Shown here: positions 50,449 through 57,921 of the stretch, piece by piece | How the letters are laid out: each line of letters begins with the position of its first letter | Position numbering within the stretch: the stretch's first letter is position 1 | Origin: Candidatus Pelagisphaera phototrophica | GTDB taxonomy: Bacteria > Verrucomicrobiota > Verrucomicrobiia > Opitutales > Opitutaceae | Length of the DNA: 64,000 bases | NCBI RefSeq assembly: GCF_014529625.1 | Contig: NZ_CP076039.1 | Coordinates: forward strand, 806,001-870,000 | Direction of reading: 5' to 3' | The notes under the pieces: generated by a model | Database searches by the model: none | Seen by the model: the letters and a program-made list of their open reading frames with translations, nothing else | Told to the model about the DNA's origin: nothing | Position numbers and translations under genes: made by a program

Positions 50449-51831
50449 CTACCTAGGCTTAACTTCTTTGGCCCAAGATTCGTGAAGCGTTTTAAAGTGG
50501 GCAACGAGCTCGGGTTTTTCGCTGGCGTAGTCTTTTACCTCTGGTTTCGCGTCGGCGAGGTTGTGGAGCGAATAAACCATTTCGCCGCTTTGACGGTTTT
50601 TCTTGGCGATAAGTTTCCAATCGCCTTCGCGTACGGCCCAATCCTCTCTCCAGTCGAAGTGTAGCACGGGATGCGGGGTGGGAGCGTTGGCGTTTTTAAT
50701 AATGGTTAGCAGGCTATGCCCATCGAGACGGTTTCGGGGAGCGGGCAGATCGATGAGATCCATAAGGGTGGGCATCCAGTCCATAATTGTGATCGCTTGG
50801 TCGCGGGCGATTCCTTGAGGGAGCTCTTTGGGATAGCTGATGATCATAGGCACGCGTACGCCACCCTCCAAGAACGTCGCTTTATGACCGATCCATTTGC
50901 CCGTATAGCCGCCACCGCCATGAGCCAAGTAGTAGTGGCCGATTGGGTACCCGCTATTGTGGTAGCCAACGGTGATGCCTCTGTTGTTTTCTTCGGAATG
51001 GCCATTATCGCTGCTGAAAATGATGATCGTGTCTTCCCGTTGATCGGTTTCGTCGAGTTTCTGGAGGATTCGACCGATTTGCCGGTCGACGGTTTCCACG
51101 ACCCGGGCGTAGGACTGGCGGGGCATTTCGAGATCGGGATAGGCTTGTTTGAGTTCCTGAAGCGGCTGCTCGGGGTAGTGGGGGAGGTTGAAGGCCACGG
51201 TCGCGAAAAAGGGAGCCTCTCGGTCTTCGCCGATGTATTCAACGGCTTCGTCAACTATCATGACCGGGAAATACTCGTTTCTTCGAAAGATTTCCTCGTT
51301 GTCGTCATAGAGATCGTGATACCCCTGACCATGTAGGAAGTAGTGAGTGTAATTGTCTATAAAGCCGGAGAGGTGGCCAAAGTGTTGGTCGAAGCCTTGG
51401 TCTAATGGGCCGTGACCGACCTTGGCTCCGAGATGCCATTTGCCAAAAAGCACGGTTTCGTAGCCGGCTTCCTTCAGAACCTCAGCGAGGGTGATTTCTG
51501 AAGGATCCATGTTGCCCAGGTGGGCGTCGCTTCCATTGCGGTCGCCCTGTAACCAGCTCTGCACTCCGCCTCGGTTGGGGTGGCGACCGGTGAGCAAAGC
51601 GGCTCGCGAAGGACAGCAAACCGTGTGGGCATAGGCTTGAGTGAAGCGGATACCCGTTTCCGCGAGCGAGTCCATGTGGGGCGTTTTAAGGTCCTTGGCT
51701 CCGTAGCAGTTCACATCGAGCGTGCCCTGGTCGTCGGTGAGGAGAATCAGGACATTTGGCATGCCGCTCGCGGTCACTGAAAATATTAGATTGAAAAATG
51801 AAAATTTTAAAATGGGAGATAGGAAATTCAT
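50449..51831 (-). CDS. Secreted sulfatase (C-C-P-S-R)
   Basis: This 460-residue sulfatase starts at ATG 51831 with a signal peptide (F-F-N-L-I-F-S-V-T-A-S). L-L-T-D-D-Q-G-T-L-D-V-N-C-Y-G-A-K follows; the usual Gly-Asp-Leu is altered to Leu-Asp-Val. The FGly motif is T-V-C72-C-P-S-R-A-A-L-L-T-G-R, canonical with a second Cys in the variable position. G-K-W-H-L-G-A, F-N-L-P-H-Y-P-E and S-S-D-N-G-H complete the site, then V-R-E-G-D-W-K-L-I. It is downstream of another sulfatase gene on the same strand (69-base gap), so the two may act in sequence on one glycan. Confidence 0.91.
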   Translation of the reverse strand: MNFLSPILKFSFFNLIFSVTASGMPNVLILLTDDQGTLDVNCYGAKDLKTPHMDSLAETGIRFTQAYAHTVCCPSRAALLTGRHPNRGGVQSWLQGDRNGSDAHLGNMDPSEITLAEVLKEAGYETVLFGKWHLGAKVGHGPLDQGFDQHFGHLSGFIDNYTHYFLHGQGYHDLYDDNEEIFRRNEYFPVMIVDEAVEYIGEDREAPFFATVAFNLPHYPEQPLQELKQAYPDLEMPRQSYARVVETVDRQIGRILQKLDETDQREDTIIIFSSDNGHSEENNRGITVGYHNSGYPIGHYYLAHGGGGYTGKWIGHKATFLEGGVRVPMIISYPKELPQGIARDQAITIMDWMPTLMDLIDLPAPRNRLDGHSLLTIIKNANAPTPHPVLHFDWREDWAVREGDWKLIAKKNRQSGEMVYSLHNLADAKPEVKDYASEKPELVAHFKTLHESWAKEVKPR

Positions 51832-51900
51832 TTTGATTACCTGAGGTTTTGTTTGGCCGTGATCAGTGATTTTCCGATAATGTTTCCTAGCGGCTACATT

Positions 51901-53394
51901 CTATTTTTCCTTAGGGGCTTCGGCCCACTCGTTGGCGGACGGTACGTTATTCAAGCTCTTCGGGAGAGTTGCTATCCATGCTCGGTGAAACCCTCCCAAC
52001 TTTGCGAGGATCTCTGAATTTTGCTGGGCGAAATTGATCCTCTCCGAAGGATCAGTTCTCAAATTTCTCAGAAAAACGCCCTGCTCGAGCTCCACTTTCT
52101 CAACGGGTGCCGCTCCTTCCCCGTGGACGGTGTGCAATTTCCAGTCGCCTTGTCTGACTGACCATTCGTCTACTGTTTTCCAATGAAGCACATCATGTTG
52201 GAGTTCAGGTGTATTTCCTTTTAGGAGGGGAATAAGATCGATGCCATCTGCAAATTCGGGAACGTCCTCTCCGGCTACGGATAGCATGGTGGGAAGCAGG
52301 TCAAAGGCACTGACTACGTTATCAGAAATTCGGTCCTCCGGGAGACTGCCCGGTTGGCTGATGATTAGCGGGACGCGTGTGCCGCCTTCGTACAAGGTAA
52401 ACTTGCTTCCTCTGAGAGGGGTGTTCTCTGCATAAATAGGACGGGATCCGCCGTTGTCCCCCATGTATATTATGAGCGTATTTTCCCGGATACCAAGTGC
52501 GTTTACGTGGTCCACTAGACGGCCCACTTCCTGGTCGAGGTAGTGAAGCTGTCCGAGGTAGTGAGCCCGGCCGTCTGGATTGTTGGGCCGACGGGAGCGG
52601 TAGTACCAGTCGAGGTAAGGTTCGGCGGCGGGATCCCAGTCATCGTAATCCTCTAGTCCATGTTTATTTAGATACTCTTGGGGTAACTGATGGGTGAAGT
52701 TGTGGACGGCATTGAAAGATAAATACAAGAAGAAGGGTTTTTCCTTATTTCTATTGATGAAGTCGCGGGCCTTATCCCCGAAGATCTCAGTACTCATTCC
52801 TTCCATATCGGCTTCTTTCTCTCCATCGCGAAAGGGTCCCATTCCCCAAGAATTGCTGGGTTCCGGGTTGTTCGCTCTAGCGGCATCGAAGGCGTCGATC
52901 GCGTCCTGATTGTGTGTCAAGTAATGGATACGAGCGTTCTCTGAACCAAAGAATTCGTCGAAGCCGTGCTCCAGAGGAAAGTTTCGCGTTCCGGGACCGT
53001 TGGGTGAGCCGTAGTGAACCTTGCCCACGTAGCCGTTGGTGTAGCCCGCCTTCTTTAACAGTTCAGCCATGGTCGGGTTTTCCCAGTCTGTGATACCCGG
53101 TCCACCGTACCATTGCATGCCGAAGCGTTGCTGATAGACCCCCGTTATGATGCCGCAGCGGGAGGTGTTGCAGATCGGCGAGGAGGCATAGGCGTGTCTG
53201 AAGCGAGTACCCTCGGAGGCCAAGCGATCGAGATTCGGCGTTGAGACATCGTCCCTGATTCCCATCGCCGAAAGGTCCGCATAGCCTTGGTCATCCGATA
53301 TGATTAGAATGATGTTTGGTTTCTCCTCGGCAGAAACCGTTAGAGAAAAGGGCGATAGGGTTAGAGAGAGGAGACAGATGATTGAATGCTGCAT
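51901..53394 (-). CDS. Secreted sulfatase with atypical C-N-T-S-R active site
   Basis: This 497-residue sulfatase starts at ATG 53394 with a signal peptide ending near V-S-A. I-I-S-D-D-Q-G-Y-A-D-L-S-A follows. The expected FGly site reads P-I-C75-N-T-S-R-C-G-I-I-T-G-V-Y, placing Thr where the consensus C-x-P/A-x-R has Pro or Ala. The rest of the active site is normal: V-G-K-V-H-Y-G (K-V-H in place of K-W-H), F-N-A-V-H-N-F and M-G-D-N-G-G-S (Gly in place of Ser). Three departures from the consensus suggest a distinct subfamily or altered maturation. The C-terminus keeps V-R-Q-G-D-W-K-L. It precedes the 50449-51831 sulfatase. Confidence 0.89.
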   Translation of the reverse strand: MQHSIICLLSLTLSPFSLTVSAEEKPNIILIISDDQGYADLSAMGIRDDVSTPNLDRLASEGTRFRHAYASSPICNTSRCGIITGVYQQRFGMQWYGGPGITDWENPTMAELLKKAGYTNGYVGKVHYGSPNGPGTRNFPLEHGFDEFFGSENARIHYLTHNQDAIDAFDAARANNPEPSNSWGMGPFRDGEKEADMEGMSTEIFGDKARDFINRNKEKPFFLYLSFNAVHNFTHQLPQEYLNKHGLEDYDDWDPAAEPYLDWYYRSRRPNNPDGRAHYLGQLHYLDQEVGRLVDHVNALGIRENTLIIYMGDNGGSRPIYAENTPLRGSKFTLYEGGTRVPLIISQPGSLPEDRISDNVVSAFDLLPTMLSVAGEDVPEFADGIDLIPLLKGNTPELQHDVLHWKTVDEWSVRQGDWKLHTVHGEGAAPVEKVELEQGVFLRNLRTDPSERINFAQQNSEILAKLGGFHRAWIATLPKSLNNVPSANEWAEAPKEK

Positions 53395-53666
53395 AGAATC
53401 TTATTGCCTATGGGGCATGATATTTCTTGGTAAAGATAGGGTTGTATCAGTTTTTCAGTTATGGGTAAAGAATTGATCCTTCGAGGATACAGCAGTAACG
53501 TGAAAGTGCTCTCTGAATGGGATTTACCTGAGTATCTCGTGAGCTTAAAGGTAAGGCTGAATATCCTTATTGATCCGCTGTGACTTCCCTTTTACGACTG
53601 CTTAAGGATGAGCCGCCCTACCTTGGCACGGAAACTTCGCATTTGTCAGTTGCGCATCAGAAGTAT

Positions 53667-54566
53667 CTAGTTAGTGGAGTCGCCCAGTCCTCGAAAATTG
53701 ACGACCCCTATACCCGCGGCAACGAGCAACCCTCCGATGATCAAAGCGTTGGTTATGGGTTCCCCCAGCAGGAAGTGACTGATGACGACTCCCGAAATTG
53801 GGGATACAAAACCAAACACGCTCAATCTACTGGCATTGTATCGATGGAGCAGCAGGGTCCAAAAGATAAAGCACAATCCAGCGACTACCACACCTTGGTA
53901 GACGATGGAGAGCACTATTCTCGTATCCAAGTAGATGGAATCGAGGTCCTCAAAGATAAAACTTAGGACGAAAAATATGGGAACGCTGAGGGTCGCCTGC
54001 CAAAACAAAAGTCGAGCAGGGTGAATGGACTGAGTAAGTGTCTTTGTGAAAACTAGGCGAGCTCCCAGAAGAAATCCGCTAAGAATGACAATGGCGTCCC
54101 CGATAAGATAGTCCGTCGCTGAGGTCAGAAATCCTTCTCCGAAAATTACTAGGATACCCGCGAATGACAGAGACAAACCTGCGATTTTGTAGGAGTTGAG
54201 CCTATCTCCTGGGAGGAAAAAATGGGCAAGGAGCGTAACGAACAAAGGAGCCGTTAACACAAAAATCCCCGCGTGGGCGGCGAGAGTTAAATCGGTACCG
54301 GCGTGGAGGGTATAGATTTGAAGGACAAGTAGGATAAGAAGGAAGAAGAGAAGCTGTCGCTCCTTGCGATTGGGCTGGAGCGGGATGTGTGACCACAGCA
54401 CCCAAGCCAGAACGGTCAACGCGCCCATGATGAACCGGACCCCAGCAAGCGCGAGAGGCGGGACTCCCTCCAGGGCGATCTTGATCGCGGGAGTATTCCC
54501 ACCCCAAAGGATGCTGAGGATTATTGCAGCAACCGCCGCTTTGGCTGTAATGGAATGATTCAGCAT
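53667..54566 (-). CDS. EamA/DMT-superfamily transporter
   Basis: This 299-residue integral membrane protein has ten predicted helices in two five-helix EamA repeats. The first repeat starts A-K-A-A-V-A-A-I-I-L-S-I-L-W-G-G-N-T-P-A, with the typical W-G-x-N motif, and includes L-A-G-V-R-F-I-M-G-A. The second ends S-P-I-S-G-V-V-I-S-H-F-L-L-G-E-P-I-T, with the conserved G-E-P. DMT transporters export or import small metabolites; the substrate is unknown. It is isolated from its neighbours by gaps of over 250 bases and has no clear link to the sulfatase genes. Confidence 0.9.
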   Translation of the reverse strand: MLNHSITAKAAVAAIILSILWGGNTPAIKIALEGVPPLALAGVRFIMGALTVLAWVLWSHIPLQPNRKERQLLFFLLILLVLQIYTLHAGTDLTLAAHAGIFVLTAPLFVTLLAHFFLPGDRLNSYKIAGLSLSFAGILVIFGEGFLTSATDYLIGDAIVILSGFLLGARLVFTKTLTQSIHPARLLFWQATLSVPIFFVLSFIFEDLDSIYLDTRIVLSIVYQGVVVAGLCFIFWTLLLHRYNASRLSVFGFVSPISGVVISHFLLGEPITNALIIGGLLVAAGIGVVNFRGLGDSTN

Positions 54567-54838
54567 GAGGTAGGTTGGGGCACCCTTTAGATCATTGGTC
54601 AGCCAAATGGAAAAGCGAGCCTCATTGTGGACTCATCTGTGTCTAGATTTTTCTGACTAAACGACAGTCTAGTATATTAATGGGGTTTGCTGCCCGCAGA
54701 AACTAGGATTTTTCACGGATGAGTAGGTCGTACTGTTTGAGAATTTCTTGCCAATTCCAGTTTTGCTCCGTCGTTGAGAAATTGTTAGTTTGGCGTTTTC
54801 GTGATGGCTCTAAATTCTCGAGTGAGTCGAACAACGAT

Positions 54839-55430
54839 TTAGGGATGATCGTTCCAGAGGTCATTAGCTTCGCTGGGATCGTTTTCTAAGTCGAACAAGT
54901 AACCTCACCCCTATTGGGGTCGAACGAGATCTCCGCCTTGCCCGAATACGATTTTCCATTTTCAAGAACGCAGCGCGTAGGTCGAGTTGGAGTGATGAAT
55001 GATTTTGGGTCGATGGTCTATGGGTTGGCCGAGCAGGGCGGGGAGCAGAGTGAAGCTGTTCTCGCCGTATCCTTCTGGTAGGTCTGCGCCCAAGAGATCG
55101 GCAAACGTGGCGAGCAGATCAGTGAAGTAAAAGGCGTATTCGCTGGTTGTATTAGGGGCAATTTTCCCGGGCCAACGAGCGACGAACGGAACCCGGTGGC
55201 CAACACTCCTAGACCCGTCCTTTCTTGCCGTGCCAGCCACCCATCGATTTGTGTCTATTGGTAATCTTTGCAGTGCCCTCCGGCTTGCCGAATTCGAGGG
55301 AGCCCAAGAGAGGGCCGTTTTCGTTGGTGACAATGACGAGCGTATTTTCCCCTATTCTCAGCTGGTCTAGCGTATCCATTATTCTCCCGGTTACCCAATC
55401 GACAAGCCAGACCAATTCAGAAGAGCAATC
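54839..55430 (-). pseudogene. Sulfatase relic, N-terminal half deleted
   Basis: Reading the - strand, W-L-V-D-W-V-T-G-R-I-M-D-T-L-D-Q-L then N-T-L-V-I-V-T-N-E-N-G-P is the region around the conserved D-N-G. After a frame change near 55210 comes G-H-R-V-P-F-V-A-R-W-P-G-K-I and F-T-D-L-L-A-T-F-A-D-L-L-G. In that frame A-L-R-S is followed by TGA, K-W-K-I-V-F-G-Q-G-G, then TAG and TGA, and L-F-D-L-E-N-D-P-S-E-A-N-D-L ending at 54839-54841. The FGly site and first 230 or so residues are missing. With a frameshift and three internal stops this is clearly dead. Confidence 0.83.
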
Positions 55431-55748
55431 GATTGATCATCAACACTCGAGCGAGGCTTACTCTATGTATCTGGATAATAATTACGTTGCGATCTTTCTG
55501 AACCAGAAGGGAGCAGAATCGTTTCTCTTGAATTGAATGGGCAGTCAGTGCTTCCGGACAAGCGTTAGTTTGTCGCCAAACCCTCATTTCTTGCTCAGGG
55601 AGGGGACTTGTACACATCTTTCGCCGAAACTGAAGGATGTTGAATCCCTTGGGCAAGTTGCCGAAATTATGATCGACTATTTTGGTGAACATCAAGTGGT
55701 TCCTGTTCCCAAGCACGGTCGGTAATTGGATATATCCAGGTGAGACCC

Positions 55749-56318
55749 CTATTGTTGAAGGTGTCTCTCGATGATCTCATATAGCTCTGGTCGTTTGAAT
55801 TTCATTTCTTCTACCGTTAGACCTTCGAGAGAATGTGGGTACTTTAACCAGGAGCTGGTTTCATGTATGAAATAGTCTGGTACCCTTTCTGTGAGATTGC
55901 GATGCGGTTTATAGTAGGGCACGGCTACCCGAATATCTTGGGGAGTGTTCAAGCGAGCTCTTTTCTGCAGTTCATTCACGATAGCCTCGATCGATCGACC
56001 GCTGTCAAAGACGTCGTCTACAATCAACAGGCTGTCCTGCTGTTGAATATTCTTAACCAGATAGTTTAATCCGGAGACATTAACCTCTCGCTTTTGCTCA
56101 TCAATGCCACAAGAATACGCAGATGTGCGGATTGCAATATTGTCCGTTTCAACTCCGTGATAGCTGAGGTACTCTTGTACTGCCATGCCGATCGGCACGC
56201 CGCCACGCCAGACCGCGACCATGAACGTAGGTCTAAAGCCGCTCTCGAGGATTTTTGCTCCTAGTTTCCAGGAATCCTCTAGCAAGCCGTTTGCTGTTAA
56301 GTAGAGTTTCTCGCTCAT
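55749..56318 (-). CDS. Phosphoribosyltransferase (hypoxanthine/xanthine PRT-like)
   Basis: This 189-residue type I phosphoribosyltransferase is cytoplasmic. It carries the PRPP-binding motif L-L-I-V-D-D-V-F-D-S-G-R-S near 96-108, the substrate loop region F-M-V-A-V-W-R-G-G-V-P-I-G near 31-43, and W-L-K-Y-P near 158 in the hood/base region. Family members salvage purine bases with PRPP. It is divergently arranged, 70 bases from a paralogue at 56389-56958. The two share N-terminal blocks such as S-G-F-R-P-T-F and G-V-E-T-x-x-I and presumably arose by duplication and inversion. Base specificity is not readable here. Confidence 0.86.
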   Translation of the reverse strand: MSEKLYLTANGLLEDSWKLGAKILESGFRPTFMVAVWRGGVPIGMAVQEYLSYHGVETDNIAIRTSAYSCGIDEQKREVNVSGLNYLVKNIQQQDSLLIVDDVFDSGRSIEAIVNELQKRARLNTPQDIRVAVPYYKPHRNLTERVPDYFIHETSSWLKYPHSLEGLTVEEMKFKRPELYEIIERHLQQ

Positions 56319-56388
56319 TTTCCTGCTATATGCGACAATGTAAAAAGTGAATCGCCAATCGGCAATTTATTGATTCTCTTGGAGGAAG

Positions 56389-56958
56389 ATGAAAAAGCAT
56401 TTTCTCGATGAAGCAACAATCATAAAGGACTCGTACCATCTAGGAGTGCAAGTATTTGATAGCGGATTCAGGCCTACCTTCATTGTTGGACTATGGCGAG
56501 GCGGTAGTGCGATTGGGATTTACGTCCAGGAGTGTTTGCAAACTCTGGGAGTCGAGACTAATCACATTTCCTTGCGGACGTCCTATCGAGGAATGGCCTC
56601 GTATCAGATTATGATTAATTCTCCCGAGAATATTCGGGTTCACGGCACTCAGTATCTACTCGAGAACCTTAATGCAGATGACCGTTTGTTAATCGTAGAT
56701 GACGTTTGTAGCTCAGGCCATAGCATCCAGGCAGTGAAGTCACGTTTGGAAAAGTCGCTCAAGCGCAATTATCCTCAGGAAGTTCACACTGCCGTTTTAT
56801 GGCGTCGACCGAGGTTCAAAAAAAACGATAATCGAATTGATTACTTTTTGCACACGACGGAGGAATGGCTGGTGTTTCCGTATGAGCTCAAAGGCCTGAC
56901 ACATGAGGAAATTGAAAAATACAAACCGGCAGTTGCACCGTTGATTCGTAGGAGCTGA
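56389..56958 (+). CDS. Phosphoribosyltransferase paralogue (head-to-head with the previous)
   Basis: This 189-residue protein has a GGAGGAAG ribosome-binding site just before the ATG. It matches its divergent neighbour along its length: D-S-G-F-R-P-T-F-I-V-G-L-W-R-G-G near 24-39, L-G-V-E-T-N-H-I-S-L-R-T-S near 53, PRPP loop L-L-I-V-D-D-V-C-S-S-G-H-S near 102-114, W-L-V-F-P near 164. The loop reads D-D-V-C-S-S-G-H-S, differing from D-D-V-F-D-S-G-R-S of the partner. The Arg-to-His and Asp-to-Ser changes lie next to the PRPP site and may alter activity or specificity. Both genes share a 70-base promoter region. Confidence 0.85.
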   Translation: MKKHFLDEATIIKDSYHLGVQVFDSGFRPTFIVGLWRGGSAIGIYVQECLQTLGVETNHISLRTSYRGMASYQIMINSPENIRVHGTQYLLENLNADDRLLIVDDVCSSGHSIQAVKSRLEKSLKRNYPQEVHTAVLWRRPRFKKNDNRIDYFLHTTEEWLVFPYELKGLTHEEIEKYKPAVAPLIRRS

Positions 56959-57399
56959 ACACTTTAGCTCTGCTGTTTTCCCGAAGCGTGCTCAGCTTTC
57001 TATCTGCCAAATTCGATAGCTTTCTCGGATCGAGTTGACAACACCGCTGTGGTTTCCCGTTTGTATCCACAATTAAGTCGAATGGTTCAGTGTCAGATAT
57101 ATCTATCCCATAGTTTCTGAAGTATTGGCCTTGTGTGCGCTCGGCTTGGTTTTGGGTGCTGGTAATCGTTTCGACGGTAGATGCAGGACCCTCTTCTTTT
57201 TGTCCAGATTGATGGATATCGTCCTAGACTCGTTTTGCCGCAATGTCCGAATCAACGGTCAAAAACACGCGAAAAATGGCGTGTATCCATTAGAATCCCG
57301 GGCGTGCATCAAGTACGAGCTCGCTCCCTCGCCGAGTCGTTGGATAAGGGCACCGATTTCCCTGCCGATAATGGGCTGCTTCCTAGCGTAGTCGTTGAG
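56959..57399. other. Non-coding or decayed stretch before the DUF1501 relic
   Basis: About 440 bases after the second phosphoribosyltransferase. Short open frames exist, but none shows a family match or codon pattern I trust. It may include the badly decayed N-terminal part of the DUF1501 relic that becomes recognisable after about 57400. Confidence 0.4.
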
Positions 57400-57899
57400 C
57401 TTATCAATGCCCATACCGTATTGGTTGGCAATATTCCGAAAGAAGCCGCCAGCCCTAAATCTTCGATATTCCGAGGTATCGGCGATTTCGGGCAGCGATG
57501 CTTGCTCGCAAAACGCCTGGTTCAATCGGGCGTGCGGTTCGTCGAGGTATCCCACAATTTAAACTTTATCTATGGAACGGAGTGGGATACTCACAAACAA
57601 GGGTAGTTAATCCAGCACGGACGGATCAGGGAGTTGGACATTGCCTTCGCTTCCCAGCCCTAGATTTGGAAGCTCATAATTTGTTGGACCGAACCCTCAT
57701 TGTAATCGGTACGGAATTCGGACGGCCTCCGGGATTTGGCAATGAGGGCGGTCGAGGTCACAAGGCGCAAACCTTCAGCATTGTGCTGGCTGCGGGAGGA
57801 TTGAACCACAAGGGAGTCATTGGCGAGACAGACGAGCTCGTTGAATTACTGTCGAAACTCGCAATAAACCTTTACGAGTTCGATTACGTGGAATGTTGA
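57400..57899 (+). pseudogene. DUF1501 relic
   Basis: One frame gives [23 protein letters not shown] and then W-D-T-H-K-Q-G before a TAG (57604-57606). A second frame gives L-L-D-R-T-L-I-V-I-G-T-E-F-G-R-P-P-G-F, then G-G-R-G-H-K-A-Q-T-F-S-I-V-L-A-A-G-G-L and I-G-E-T-D-E-L. These are consecutive DUF1501 blocks. The frameshift, the stop and the loss of both ends mark it as dead. It ends at TGA 57897-57899, 22 bases before the stop of the convergent GH128-like gene. Confidence 0.82.
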
Positions 57900-57921
57900 G
57901 AGTGGGTTTGACCCAGCCCAG

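Noticed and set aside
53580-53966. 128-codon + strand frame
   Set aside because: It is opposite the C-terminal half of the EamA transporter and shows no family motif, while the transporter frame has clear membrane helices.
55416-55725. + strand frames reading S-I-D-H-Q-H-S-S-E-A-Y and later V-P-V-P-K-H-G-R
   Set aside because: They look protein-like and share a frame across one TGA, but I cannot match them to any family. They may be another relic; not enough evidence to report.
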